Positions 1-9,110 of a DNA stretch of 38,640 nt are shown one piece after another; the stretch's first letter is position 1, and each line of letters opens with the position of its first letter. A program made the translations under genes and the position numbers. Below the pieces are notes generated by a model. The model did no database searches and was not told the DNA's origin. It saw only the letters and a list, made by a program, of their open reading frames with translations. The stretch covers positions 1 through 38,640 of the forward strand of contig JBFLYK010000059.1 of the NCBI GenBank assembly GCA_040756995.1. Reading direction: 5' to 3'. The stretch is from BP-133 sp040756995. GTDB taxonomy: Bacteria > Actinomycetota > Acidimicrobiia > IMCC26256 > BP-133.

Positions 1-1
1 G

Positions 2-1435
2 GCCCCGAGCCCGGCGGCGGCCAGCAAGCCGGCGGCCGGCGCCAGCGCCAACAAGGCTCCGGCGGCCAAGCAGGCTGCGGGCTCCCAGACCAAGGCGCCG
101 ACGCCCGGAGCTCCGACCCCGGCCCCCGCCCCGTCGGGTGGTGGCGGAGTCGCCCCGGTCGACTCGAACTTCGGCGCCGCGCCCGCTCCGGGCGCCAAGG
201 CCAACTACGCCTCGGACAAGGGCGTGACGGCCGACACGATCCGGATCGGGACGATCAACATGACGTCGGCCACCCGGAGCCTCGGCCCGGCCATCGCCGG
301 CGTCCAGGAGCAGGGCCTCGACGCCGCGGTGAAGTACATCAACCGCAACGGCGGCGTGGCCGGCCGCAAGCTGCAGCTCGTCACCTGTGACGACGGCGGC
401 GACATCGCCCGCGGCCGGGCCTGTTACGAGAAGCTGAAGGACAACGTCTTCGCCCTCGTCCCCTCGATCACGTGGCTCACCGATGTGATCCACGACCGGC
501 TTCCCAAGGACAAGATCCCGTGGCTGTCCTGGGGCTGGTTCAAGAGCGAGTACGAGGACCCGTGGATGTTCCCCTGCCACGCCAACGGGATGCGTGAGGC
601 CGCGGCGGTGGCCGACTGGGTGGCCAAGGTCATCAAGCCCAAGACCGCCGGCATCATGTACCTGAACGTGAGCGAGGACATCGCCGCTCGCGACGTGGCC
701 ACCAAGCAGCTCGAGAAGCACGGCATCAAGGTCGTCGAGACCGTGGCCCAGGAATGGGACTCGCCTGACGAGTCGCAGCACGTGCTGGCCATGCGGGCGG
801 CCAACCCCGACTTCATCTTCTCCTTCTCCTGGCCGGCGCCGGTGGCGAAGTTCATGCACGACGCCAACGCCCAGAAGTGGGCCCCGAAGCTCGGCTACGC
901 CGCCAACCACCTGACCGGCGACCCCGGCTACGGCCCGATCTTCGGTGACTACATCAAGGACAAGACCTACACGATCACCTCGTGGGGCGTCCCGACCGGT
1001 CCCGACCCCGAGAACGCCGAAGGCGGCAACACCCCTGAGCAGCAGGTCTTCCGGGACGAGCTGCTCCGGACCAACGGCCGGGAGTACCAGGGCCTGAAGT
1101 GGCGCTACGGCGGCCAGCACCACATCACGCAGTCCGGCTGGGTCTGCGTGAAGATCCTGGCCAAGGCGGCGGCCCAGCTCGGCGCCGACCTCACCCGGGA
1201 GGGCTTCAAGAACGTCCTCGAGTCGAAGGGGTGGGAATCCGGTATGGGCGTGACGCTCTACTGGCCGCCCAACAACCACAACGGCAACCCCTACTCCTTC
1301 AACCGGGAGTTCGTGTACAAGTGGACCGGCCACTCCGACGGTGGATGGGACCTGAAGCGGATCCGGCCTGACCCCGTCTACGACTGCGCCGGCGGAAACA
1401 TCCCCGCTGACGCCAAGACCATCTGCAACAGCTAG
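2..1435 (+). CDS. Branched-chain amino acid-type ABC transporter substrate-binding protein (5' partial)
   Basis: Extracellular solute-binding protein of a HAAT-family importer. The reading frame is open back to the window edge, so the start and signal peptide are missing. The first ~73 visible codons are almost entirely Ala, Pro, Lys, Gly and Ser, which looks like a flexible tether between a lipid or signal anchor and the binding domain. The folded domain starts near the GTG at 224 (VTADTIRIGTINM) and shows the usual Leu/Ile/Val-binding features: an AVKYINRNGGVAGRKLQLV segment, a variable middle and a Cys-containing C-terminus ending at a TAG. The GTG at 224 is probably an internal codon, not the start. 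LivH, fused LivM-LivG and LivF follow on the same strand, so this is the receptor of that importer. The ligand is unknown; the family takes amino acids, amides and aromatic or short organic acids. Confidence 0.88.
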   Translation, partial: APSPAAASKPAAGASANKAPAAKQAAGSQTKAPTPGAPTPAPAPSGGGGVAPVDSNFGAAPAPGAKANYASDKGVTADTIRIGTINMTSATRSLGPAIAGVQEQGLDAAVKYINRNGGVAGRKLQLVTCDDGGDIARGRACYEKLKDNVFALVPSITWLTDVIHDRLPKDKIPWLSWGWFKSEYEDPWMFPCHANGMREAAAVADWVAKVIKPKTAGIMYLNVSEDIAARDVATKQLEKHGIKVVETVAQEWDSPDESQHVLAMRAANPDFIFSFSWPAPVAKFMHDANAQKWAPKLGYAANHLTGDPGYGPIFGDYIKDKTYTITSWGVPTGPDPENAEGGNTPEQQVFRDELLRTNGREYQGLKWRYGGQHHITQSGWVCVKILAKAAAQLGADLTREGFKNVLESKGWESGMGVTLYWPPNNHNGNPYSFNREFVYKWTGHSDGGWDLKRIRPDPVYDCAGGNIPADAKTICNS

Positions 1436-1454
1436 CAGCAACGAGTCCGAGCAT

Positions 1455-1497
1455 GTGATGGTGGCCGGCCCGGAGCGCCTGGGCCGGCCACTATCAC
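1455..1497 (+). terminator. Long GC-rich hairpin between the binding-protein gene and livH
   Basis: Positions 1455-1471 pair with 1481-1497 to form a 17-bp stem with a single G-U pair and a 9-nt loop. No T-run follows directly; five T's appear only about 25 nt later. It lies 20 nt after the stop codon of the binding-protein gene. It could be a partial terminator or an mRNA-stabilising structure that keeps the binding protein in excess over the membrane subunits. The pairing is seen directly; the role is inferred. Confidence 0.7.
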
Positions 1498-1548
1498 GAA
1501 ACAGCCAGAAAGAAAGCTTGATTTTTCCCGATCGAGGGAGGGTTTGTC

Positions 1549-2451
1549 GTGGTCGTCGGCGTCACGATGGCGGTGTTCCAATCGGCCGTCATCCTCGGAA
1601 TCTTCTTGGGGACGGTCTACGCCATGATGGCCCTGGGCATCGTGGCCTCGTTCCGGATCAACCGGGTGGTGAACCTGGGCATCCCGGGCCTGGCGGTGTT
1701 CGGCGCCACGATCTACTTCCAGATGTCGAGTGTCTGGGGGGCGCCGATCCTGGTGGCGCTGGTCGGCGGCGTCCTCGTCGGCGCGCTGATGGGAGCGCTG
1801 CTGGGTGTCTGCAATCTGAAGATGGCGGACTGGCCCCGGGGCTTCGTCATGATCTTCACCCTGACCGTCACGCTGTTCCTCTTCGGTTGGTCGGACAAGA
1901 TCCTGCCGCCGGTCCAGGTCGCCCCCTCGTCACCGTTCGGTGACAGCGGGGGCTTCAGGGTCGCCCTGACGTTCATCTCCAACCACCAGGTCGGCACGTT
2001 CATCACCTGCATCCTCGTGACGCTCCTGATGGGCTTCCTGGTGTCGAAGACCCGGATCGGCGTGTATGTGCGGGCCATCTACGACGACGGCGACTCGGCC
2101 GCCACGCTCGGCATCCCGCTCAGCTACTTCGTCGTCGGCGTGTGGGCCGCCGCCGGTGCACTGGCCGCGCTGGCCGGCATCCTGGTGAGCCCCCGGGTGA
2201 CGCTCGACCCCTACCTGATCCTGTTCGTCAGCATCTGGGCTCTGGCCGGCTCCATCCTTGGTGGCCTCGAGTCGTTCGGCGTCGCCTTCGTCGGCAGCCT
2301 GCTGGTCGGGCTGTCCCAGAGCATCATCGGCGCCGGCGTCTTCGGCCGGCCCGGGCCGGGCCTCGAGAACCTCGGCGCCATCCTCGTGGTGGCCGTGGCG
2401 GTGTTCTACGCCGGCATCAAGCGGCGGGACATCGCCCACATCCAGACATGA
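1549..2451 (+). CDS. HAAT ABC transporter permease, LivH type
   Basis: Inner-membrane permease of a branched-chain amino acid-type importer, 300 residues, the usual size for LivH. It has the family N-terminus (GIFLGTVYAMMALGIVASF), several hydrophobic helices and the conserved EAA-like loop region around GILVSPRVTLDPYL, followed by ALAGSILGGLESFGVAFVGS. The GTG at 1549 is chosen because a GAGGGAGGG ribosome-binding site lies 6 nt before it; no better start is visible downstream. It is separated from the binding-protein gene by the 17-bp hairpin and is followed 58 nt later by the fused LivM-LivG gene. It should pair with the LivM half of that protein to form the pore. Confidence 0.9.
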   Translation: MVVGVTMAVFQSAVILGIFLGTVYAMMALGIVASFRINRVVNLGIPGLAVFGATIYFQMSSVWGAPILVALVGGVLVGALMGALLGVCNLKMADWPRGFVMIFTLTVTLFLFGWSDKILPPVQVAPSSPFGDSGGFRVALTFISNHQVGTFITCILVTLLMGFLVSKTRIGVYVRAIYDDGDSAATLGIPLSYFVVGVWAAAGALAALAGILVSPRVTLDPYLILFVSIWALAGSILGGLESFGVAFVGSLLVGLSQSIIGAGVFGRPGPGLENLGAILVVAVAVFYAGIKRRDIAHIQT

Positions 2452-2509
2452 CCTCGCCCGTCCACCACAGGCTGCCCGGCAATGAGTTGTTCAGCGTGAA
2501 GGAGCTGTG

Positions 2510-4420
2510 ATGATCGGAATCCGACGCAACGGAGGCGCCGCCGTCGCCGAGGTCGACGGCGAGGTCGCTCCGAGCGAAGCCCCGGCAGAGCCGAAGAAGG
2601 CCCGGCTGTCGGCGCCGTCGACGCGGCTGATCCTCCCGGTCGCCGTTCTGGCGCTCGGCCTGGCCGGTGAATTCGTGCTGGCCAACCACCTGACCTACGC
2701 CGCGTCCACGGCCCTGTGCTACGGCCTCGTGGGCCTGGGTCTCTACCTGCCCCTGGCGGCGCTGCGGGAGCTGCCGCTCAACGGCGCCGCCCTGGCCGGC
2801 ATCTCGGCCTACTTCTTCACTCACCACGCCAGCGGCGGCTCGGGTGGCAAGACGCTGCTCGGCATCCTGGTGGGCGTCGGGCTGTGCACGCTGGTCTCGA
2901 TGGCCGGCGGCCTGGCGTCGCTGGTGGTCACCGGTCTCTACTTCTCGGTGGCGTCGCTGGTCATCCAGATCGGCATCGAGAAGGTCGTCTTCTCGATGGG
3001 TTGGCTGACCGGTGGTGCGTCGGGCCGCGGTGTGTCCCAGCCCGACGAACTGCGCCTGACGTTCGGTAGCTGGGAGTGGGGCCTCTCCCGGGAGTTCTTC
3101 ACCACCACACGGCTGGTGTTCCTCATCACCGGGCTCACTTGCCTGGTCGTCACGCTCGCCGTGTGGCGGATCAAGCGGTCGCGGGCGCTGTGCAACTGGG
3201 TGATGACCGGCCACCAGCCCGAAGGAGCCGACGCGGTGGGGATCCGCCGGTGGGCCCAGAAGCTCATGATCTTCGGTCTGTCCGGCATGCTCATCGGCAT
3301 CGCCGGCGTGCTCTTCGCCTTCGTCAACGGCACGCCGCCCCCGCCGCCGCAGTTCAACGTGATCTGGTCGGTGATCTTCCTGGCCATCCCGATCGCCTCG
3401 GGTATGCGCACGACCTCCGCCCTCTGGGCGGTAGCGGCCGTCTTCACCGCTCTCCCGGTCATCCTCGAGAGCCACCGCATCAACCCCAACCTGCTGTCGG
3501 GGAGCATCCTGCTGGTGGCCCTGGTCGTCTCCCAGAGCCAGGAGGCGATCCTGAACCGGCTCCGCAACCTGCGGCGGGAGCCGGAGATCATCGAGGAGAT
3601 CGCCCTCGAGGAGGGCCACCAGGCCGTCCAGGAGATCCAGGAGAAGCCGGTGCTGGCCACGGCGCCCGCCGTGGTCAAGGAGGTCGACCTCCGGGCGCCG
3701 AAGCAGGCTCGGGCCCTGGTCGGTACCGACATCGGCGTGACCTTCGGTGGGGTCAAGGCCGTCGACAGCGTCAACGTCCGGGTCGGCCCCGGCCAGCGGG
3801 TGGCCATCGTGGGCGCCAACGGTGCCGGCAAGACGACGCTGTTCAACGCCCTCACCGGGTTCGTCCCGCTGGCCAAGGGGACGGTGCAGCTGGGTGACAC
3901 CGACATCACGAACGTCCCGGCCTACTCCCGGATCCGCCAGGGCATCGGCCGGACGTTCCAGCTGCCCCGGCTGGCCGACATCCTCACCGTCCGGCAGAAC
4001 GTCCTGGCCGGCCAGGCCCAGTCCGACGACCTCGTGCCCCGGGCCGAGTGGCTGATGGAACGGTTCGGGATCGCCGCCCTGGCCGACATCCCGATCCAGG
4101 TCGTTCCCTTCGGGACCCGCCGGAAGGTCGAGATCGTGCGGGCGCTGGCCCGCCGGCCCGAGGTCCTGCTGATCGACGAGCCCGTCTCGGGTCTCGAGGA
4201 CGAGGAGGTGTCCGAACTCGTCGAGGTCCTGCTCGAGCTGCAGGCCGCCGAGGGCTGGGGCCTGCTGGCCATCGAGCACGACCTGCGGTTCGTCAACGAC
4301 ATCGCCGAGCAGATGATGGTGATGGTCGACGGTGTGGTCCTCACCGAGGGCGCCATCGCCGACGTCCTCGCCGATGAGAGAGTTCGCCAGGTCTACCTCG
4401 GAGAGGTGGTGACGGTCTGA
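2510..4420 (+). CDS. Fused HAAT permease and ATPase (LivM-LivG)
   Basis: A single 636-residue polypeptide combining the second permease and one ATPase of the importer. The cytosolic N-terminal tail (~1-37) precedes a LivM domain with multiple hydrophobic helices (~38-345). A charged, Glu-rich linker (~345-400) leads to a LivG-type ATPase (~405-636) with Walker A GANGAGKTT (~434-442), Q-loop near RTFQLPRLAD, a degenerate signature VVPFGTRRKVEIVRAL, Walker B VLLIDEP and H-loop AIEHD. The ATG at 2510 is preferred over the GTG at 2507 because AAGGAG sits 5 nt before it. The stop overlaps the LivF start (TGATG). Such permease-ATPase fusions are known in actinobacteria; here the second Liv set in the window is unfused. 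Confidence 0.9.
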   Translation: MIGIRRNGGAAVAEVDGEVAPSEAPAEPKKARLSAPSTRLILPVAVLALGLAGEFVLANHLTYAASTALCYGLVGLGLYLPLAALRELPLNGAALAGISAYFFTHHASGGSGGKTLLGILVGVGLCTLVSMAGGLASLVVTGLYFSVASLVIQIGIEKVVFSMGWLTGGASGRGVSQPDELRLTFGSWEWGLSREFFTTTRLVFLITGLTCLVVTLAVWRIKRSRALCNWVMTGHQPEGADAVGIRRWAQKLMIFGLSGMLIGIAGVLFAFVNGTPPPPPQFNVIWSVIFLAIPIASGMRTTSALWAVAAVFTALPVILESHRINPNLLSGSILLVALVVSQSQEAILNRLRNLRREPEIIEEIALEEGHQAVQEIQEKPVLATAPAVVKEVDLRAPKQARALVGTDIGVTFGGVKAVDSVNVRVGPGQRVAIVGANGAGKTTLFNALTGFVPLAKGTVQLGDTDITNVPAYSRIRQGIGRTFQLPRLADILTVRQNVLAGQAQSDDLVPRAEWLMERFGIAALADIPIQVVPFGTRRKVEIVRALARRPEVLLIDEPVSGLEDEEVSELVEVLLELQAAEGWGLLAIEHDLRFVNDIAEQMMVMVDGVVLTEGAIADVLADERVRQVYLGEVVTV

Positions 4421-5229
4421 TGGCTGCCACGCTGGAAAACAACCCGGCCGGGCCGGCCGCCGCCCCGGAGGGGACGGGCCTCGAGGTCCGTGACCTCAAG
4501 GTCTTCCACGGCGTCGTCCCCGCGGTGCGGGGCGTCGACCTGGAAGTCAAGCCGGGGCAGATCCTCGGCATCGTCGGGCCCAACGGCGCCGGCAAGACCT
4601 CGCTGCTGTCCGGCATCTGCGGAACCAAGAAGACGTCGGGCGGCACCGTCCTGCTCGACGGCGAGGACATCTCCCGCTGGCCCGCCTACCGGCGGGGCCA
4701 GGCCGGCGTGGTCATGGTCAACGAACGGCGCCGGGTGTTCCCGTCGCTGTCGGTCCGTGAGAACCTCGCCGCCGGCGGGTGGGGGCTCGACAAGGCCGAG
4801 GTGGAGGCCCGGACGGAACAGATGCTCGACCTGTTCCCCCGGCTCCGGGAACGGGAGACGGTGCCGTCGTTCCGGCTGTCGGGCGGCGAGCAGCGCATGG
4901 TGTCGATCGCCCGGGCGCTCATGACCGGCGCCCGCTGCCTCCTGCTCGACGAGCTGTCGCTCGGTCTGGCGCCCCGCATCGTGGCCCAGCTCACCGAGGT
5001 CGTCCGGCAGCTGGCCGACGAGGGCCGCATGATCGTGCTGGTGGAGCAGTACGTGGGTGTGCTCCTCCAGCTGGCCGACCACGTCTCGATTCTCGAGCGG
5101 GGCCGGGTCAAGTTCCACGGCCAGACCCACGAAACCGCGCTGTGGCTCGAGGAGCACGGCTACCTCAAGCACACTGACGTGAGCGCCGTCGAGAAGAGCA
5201 TCGCCGTACACCAGACCCAGAACAACTGA
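4420..5229 (+). CDS. HAAT ABC transporter ATP-binding protein, LivF type
   Basis: Cytosolic ATPase of 269 residues, the usual LivF size plus a ~20-residue leader rich in Ala and Pro. It carries Walker A GPNGAGKTS, signature LSGGEQRMVSIARAL, Walker B CLLLDELSLGLAP and the H-loop equivalent VLVEQY, where the Gln replacing His is typical for LivF. The start codon overlaps the stop of the LivM-LivG gene by one base (TGATG), so translation is coupled. It should heterodimerise with the LivG domain of the fusion protein. A secreted protein gene starts 30 nt downstream and may be in the same transcript. Confidence 0.92.
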   Translation: MAATLENNPAGPAAAPEGTGLEVRDLKVFHGVVPAVRGVDLEVKPGQILGIVGPNGAGKTSLLSGICGTKKTSGGTVLLDGEDISRWPAYRRGQAGVVMVNERRRVFPSLSVRENLAAGGWGLDKAEVEARTEQMLDLFPRLRERETVPSFRLSGGEQRMVSIARALMTGARCLLLDELSLGLAPRIVAQLTEVVRQLADEGRMIVLVEQYVGVLLQLADHVSILERGRVKFHGQTHETALWLEEHGYLKHTDVSAVEKSIAVHQTQNN

Positions 5230-5259
5230 AGCAGATACCTTCCAGGGGGAGGACGGAAC

Positions 5260-6558
5260 ATGAAGGCTTCGCAGCGACTTGGGCGATGGGGGCTCGTGCT
5301 GCTGCTGGGCGGAACGGTCGGGGGCTTCGGCCTCGTAGCGCCGGCACACGCCGAAGACCCTGAACCCGAAACGATCAGCATCGACTCCGGAAGCAGTGGC
5401 GCAGAAGGCGAGAACTGCGTCAACAGCTTCGTGAGCCGCGGCCGGGCGGTCGTGGCCGGTCCGAGCTACGAGATCCCGTTCCGCAGCGTCGGCGGCGGGC
5501 CGTACGTCGAGAACGAGATCAACTCCTCACCGAAGACGTTCAGCTTCGCCAGCAACGCCTACGAGGGCTGGATCGGCGACATCGTGCTCGGCACGTCGGG
5601 CGTCTATCCCAAGAACATCTCCTCGGCCGTGGCCCACTACCCGCCGGTTCCCGGCTCCCACGGCACGAGCGCCGACATCGTGTTCGGCCCGTTCGCCCGC
5701 ACCCAGGCCGTGGCCAAGCCGTGGGACTCCTTCAGCAAGGCCCAGGCCTTCGGCCACGACAAGAACGGGGGTGAGGCCCTGTTCGGCCCGTCCACCGCTC
5801 AGAGCCAGACGAGCTTTGACGGGAAGATCCTGAAGGGCGTCGACCAGGTCGTCGGCTACGACCTGAAGCTCGGCCCGGTCAGCATCAAGCAGATGCACTC
5901 GGTCCTCAACTACGAGACCGACGGCACCGAGGCCGGCACCAAGGCGACGTGGAAGCTGGAGTTCTCCGGTGTCGGCGGTGACAACAGCAAGGTGTACACC
6001 ATCACGCCCGACGGGTTCGCTCCCCAGGGCGGGTCGCCCCAGCCGGGTTCGGCGGGCATGAAGCAGTTCAACGACGGCGCCAAGGCGTTTGCCGACGCCC
6101 TCGAGCAGGCCGGGATCAGCCGGCCGGAGATGAAGGTCGCCCCGGCCAAGGTCGAGGTGCGGGGCCCCGGCGAGCTGTACGTGTCCGTGGCCGCCCTCGA
6201 GCTCCGCAACGCCGTCGTCGGCGCCAAGAACACCACGGGCCACGCCCAGGGCTGGCTGTTCGGCTACAACGAGCGCTACCTCCGGATGGAGCTCGGCAGC
6301 TGCTTCGCCGACATCAGCACGGAGAAGCACGAGTTCGTCGACACGCCGACGAAGATGCAGGAGTACGGCCCGTTCAAGTTCCCGGACCCGAACCCGCAGG
6401 GCTACGGCGGCCCGAAGTCGACCACCCCGGTCCCGGCGCCGGCCGTGACGAAGGTCACCCCGGTCAGGACGACGCCGGTGCCCACGCCGGTCGCGACCGC
6501 CGCCGCGGCTGTCGGTGGACGACCCCTCAACGTCGCCTGGGCCAGCGGCGTGAGCTAG
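5260..6558 (+). CDS. Secreted protein of unknown function
   Basis: A 432-residue exported protein that I cannot assign to a family. Residues 1-31 form a classical signal peptide (basic MKASQRLGRW, hydrophobic LVLLLGG core, AHA cleavage site). The mature part looks beta-rich and soluble, with only two cysteines (in ENCVNSF and GSCFAD), which could form one disulfide. The C-terminal ~60 residues are a Pro/Thr/Val-rich tail (PVPAPAVTKV, PVRTTPVPTPV) of the kind that spans a cell wall, without a recognisable LPXTG or membrane anchor. The ATG at 5260 has a GGGGGAGGA ribosome-binding site. It directly follows livF and precedes copCD, so it could be an accessory to the importer or part of the envelope group downstream. 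Confidence 0.75.
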   Translation: MKASQRLGRWGLVLLLGGTVGGFGLVAPAHAEDPEPETISIDSGSSGAEGENCVNSFVSRGRAVVAGPSYEIPFRSVGGGPYVENEINSSPKTFSFASNAYEGWIGDIVLGTSGVYPKNISSAVAHYPPVPGSHGTSADIVFGPFARTQAVAKPWDSFSKAQAFGHDKNGGEALFGPSTAQSQTSFDGKILKGVDQVVGYDLKLGPVSIKQMHSVLNYETDGTEAGTKATWKLEFSGVGGDNSKVYTITPDGFAPQGGSPQPGSAGMKQFNDGAKAFADALEQAGISRPEMKVAPAKVEVRGPGELYVSVAALELRNAVVGAKNTTGHAQGWLFGYNERYLRMELGSCFADISTEKHEFVDTPTKMQEYGPFKFPDPNPQGYGGPKSTTPVPAPAVTKVTPVRTTPVPTPVATAAAAVGGRPLNVAWASGVS

Positions 6559-6568
6559 ACAGCACCCC

Positions 6569-8047
6569 ATGAGGGTGCACCGGCTCAGTCGGTTGATGGC
6601 GGTGGCGGCGATGGCTGCCACCGCCATCGTCGTGGGCGCCCCGGCGGCCGGCGCCCATCCCCGCCTGCTGACCGCCGACCCGGAGCCGTCGACGGTGGCT
6701 CCCGGGCCCCGCGACTCCATCACGGTCCGGTTCGACGAAGACGTGCAATGGGAGTTCTCGACGATCGACGTCGAGGACACCAAGGGCCGCTCCGTCAAAG
6801 GTGCCGGGCCGGTCCGGGCCGCCGGCAAGGAAGCGGTGGTTCCCCTCTCCCCGGAGGCCAGCGGACCGCTGCGGGTCAACTGGCGCATCGTCGGCTTCGA
6901 CGCCCACCCGATCATCGGCGCCTACGTGTTCGGCATCCGCGGCACCGGTGCCGGTGACGGGCAGGCCGACCTCGACAGCACCATCCGGCAGCTGGCCGGC
7001 AGCCTCGGCGAGGGCCGCATCGGCTCCGACGGTCTGAACTGGGCCATCCGGGGTGGCCGCTCGCTGGAGATCGCCATCCTCTACGTCGTGCTCGGGCTCC
7101 TGCTGCTGCGGGTGTTCGTCCTCCGGCGGGGGGCGCCGGACGCCGTCGGTCCCGGAGCGGCGACGGCGCTGGCGCTGGGGCCCGACCGGGCCTACCGGAT
7201 GATGCGGACCCTCGGTATCGCCGCCGCCGTGGTCATGCCCCTGCTGTTCGCCCTCTACGTCGCCCGCCTCGACTCGGCCGTCGGCGACGTGGCCGTCGGG
7301 GATGCGCTGTTCTCCTCGCTCGGCGAGACGTGGACGCTCAAGACGCTCCTGTGGATCGCCATCGTCGCCGCCTCCATCTACGGTCTCCGCCGCCACCCCG
7401 CCGGCAGCCGCCAGCACGACCTGCTGCTGCTCAGCCTGGCGGCCGGCGTCGCCATCGCCTTCGGGTTCAACACCCACGCCAACGGGATCTCCCCCAACCT
7501 CGTCTGGCTGCCGATGATGTTCGGCCACCTCATGGTCACCGCCTTCTGGGCCGGCGGCCTGGTCGCCCTCCTGCTGATCGTGTTTCCCAGCAACGACCCG
7601 GGCCGCATCTGGCCGGCGGTGAGCCGCTTCTCCAACATCATGACCGTGACCCTGGGCCTCGTGGTCCTGTCCGGGGTGGTCATGCTCGTCCGCCTCCTGT
7701 CGGGCAACGTCAAGGGCATGTGGTGCTCCGACTTCGGCGTCGTGGCCGGGTTCAAGATGGCCGTCGTCGGCATCGCCATCGTCATCGGGGCCATCAACAA
7801 CCGGGTCGTCGCCTACCAGAAGCGGTCGCTGGTCGCCCCCATCAACAAGTTCCGGCCCCGCAAGGAGCGCTCCATTGCCTCGCTGCGCCGCCTCATCGCT
7901 TTCGAAGCCGTCCTCCTCGGATCCGCCGTCCTCCTCTCCGGCGCCCTGGGCGAGACGCAGCTTCCATCCGTCTTCAAGGGGCACTTCTTCCCCCTGGACC
8001 TCCAGGAGACCGTCCGTCCGGGCCTGTTCGGCTCCGGTTGCCAGTAA
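6569..8047 (+). CDS. CopC-CopD fusion copper protein
   Basis: A 492-residue protein with a signal peptide (1-29), a CopC domain (30-~125) and a multi-helix CopD membrane domain (~150-465). Cleavage after GAPAAGA would leave His30 as the mature N-terminus, the first copper ligand of CopC proteins. The other conserved Cu(II) ligands appear as Asp111 and His113 in GFDAHPIIG, so the copper site looks intact. The family takes part in periplasmic or surface copper binding and uptake (CopC/CopD, YcnJ). The ATG at 6569 lies 10 nt after the preceding stop without a strong ribosome-binding site. Four nucleotides separate its stop from the next ATG, so it is co-transcribed with the lipoprotein gene that follows. 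No copper regulator is visible nearby. Confidence 0.88.
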   Translation: MRVHRLSRLMAVAAMAATAIVVGAPAAGAHPRLLTADPEPSTVAPGPRDSITVRFDEDVQWEFSTIDVEDTKGRSVKGAGPVRAAGKEAVVPLSPEASGPLRVNWRIVGFDAHPIIGAYVFGIRGTGAGDGQADLDSTIRQLAGSLGEGRIGSDGLNWAIRGGRSLEIAILYVVLGLLLLRVFVLRRGAPDAVGPGAATALALGPDRAYRMMRTLGIAAAVVMPLLFALYVARLDSAVGDVAVGDALFSSLGETWTLKTLLWIAIVAASIYGLRRHPAGSRQHDLLLLSLAAGVAIAFGFNTHANGISPNLVWLPMMFGHLMVTAFWAGGLVALLLIVFPSNDPGRIWPAVSRFSNIMTVTLGLVVLSGVVMLVRLLSGNVKGMWCSDFGVVAGFKMAVVGIAIVIGAINNRVVAYQKRSLVAPINKFRPRKERSIASLRRLIAFEAVLLGSAVLLSGALGETQLPSVFKGHFFPLDLQETVRPGLFGSGCQ

Positions 8048-8051
8048 GGCG

Positions 8052-9110
8052 ATGCGCGGTCGACCGGGCCCGTTGGCTCTCCTCGCCGTCGCGGCCATGC
8101 TCAGTCTCGCCGCCTGCGACGGCGGCTCGGACCAGCCGTCGGCTCCGGAGGTGGCGGGACCCGCCGCTCCCCGCGCCGCGGCGTTCCGGGTCGTCTACCG
8201 GATCGACGACACGGCGGGGCCCGAGGCGCAGGTCGCCACCGACGTCCTCCAGGTCGCCCATCCCTGGAACAGCCGCCTGGAGCACCGGGAAGGTCCGCCG
8301 CCCGGCGGTGCGGTCCTGTCGTCGACGGTGCTGAACCAGCGCTTCACGTTCAACACCGCCCAGGGCTCGACCGGTTTCGCCACCCGCCGCATCCCCGGCG
8401 GCCTGGCCTCGGCGCCCTCACCGGAGGTGCTCGAGGCGGCCGCCGCCGTCGGACTGGTCGACCGGATGGGCGAGAGCACGGTGGCCGCTGAGGCCTGCAC
8501 CCGGTGGGCGTACCGGAGCGTCAACAAGGTCCTGGCCAAACCGACCGCCGAAGAGGCGGTCGAAGCCTGCATCACCTCCGACGGCATCCCGCTCCGGGAG
8601 GCGATCACGTTGCGGGGCAAGCTGGTCCGGGTGGCGGAAGCCGTCCAGGTCGACCGTAACCCGCCGGTCACCGCCGACACGTTCCAGTCCGAGGTCGACC
8701 CCGGGAACGACGGAGGGCCGGCGCTGCTCGAGAGCGACCAGCTGGTCACCGAAGGCCGCCAGACCGGCAAGGACATCGTGAAGCTGGCCGTCCCGAAGGG
8801 CTTCCGGGCCTCCCGCCAGGTCACCGTGAACCGCCAGCCCGGGCCCGGTGCGCCGCCGGTCGCCCTCTACGTCCAGGGCTTCGAAGCCGGCTCCGACCTC
8901 ATCGCCACCGAACAGATCACGACGCCCGGCAACCCGCCGTGGCCGGCCGACGAAGGACAAGCGGTCGAGCTCGGGGAGAAGCGCCGCGGCCGGATCGTCT
9001 ACCGGACGGGTTGGGCGGAGGTGCGCGTCACCGTCGACGGCAAGGCGGTCCGGGTCACCGCGTCCCGACCGGTTCTGGCGCTGGCGGTGGCCCGCACCCT
9101 CACGGTCTGA
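8052..9110 (+). CDS. Predicted lipoprotein of unknown function
   Basis: A 352-residue exported lipoprotein. The signal sequence ends in a lipobox (LSLAAC, Cys near residue 23), followed by a disordered Gly/Ser/Pro stretch. The rest is a mixed, probably beta-rich domain with two further Cys (EACTRW and EACITS) that may pair. I do not recognise the family; the repeated outer-domain style (VTEGRQTGKDIVKLAVPKG) suggests a sporulation-independent envelope protein. It starts 4 nt after copCD, so it is probably translationally coupled and may assist in the same envelope process. Its last 11 nt overlap the end of the convergent histidine kinase gene. Confidence 0.75.
   Translation: MRGRPGPLALLAVAAMLSLAACDGGSDQPSAPEVAGPAAPRAAAFRVVYRIDDTAGPEAQVATDVLQVAHPWNSRLEHREGPPPGGAVLSSTVLNQRFTFNTAQGSTGFATRRIPGGLASAPSPEVLEAAAAVGLVDRMGESTVAAEACTRWAYRSVNKVLAKPTAEEAVEACITSDGIPLREAITLRGKLVRVAEAVQVDRNPPVTADTFQSEVDPGNDGGPALLESDQLVTEGRQTGKDIVKLAVPKGFRASRQVTVNRQPGPGAPPVALYVQGFEAGSDLIATEQITTPGNPPWPADEGQAVELGEKRRGRIVYRTGWAEVRVTVDGKAVRVTASRPVLALAVARTLTV

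Noticed and set aside
2417..4279. Long open frame (620 codons) on the minus strand
   Set aside because: It lies opposite the fused LivM-LivG gene, is rich in Arg, Asp, Gly and Pro without any domain pattern, and reflects GC-rich codon bias.
6527..8098. 523-codon minus-strand frame
   Set aside because: It is antisense to copCD, which has a signal peptide, copper ligands and helices; the antisense frame has none of these and is low complexity.
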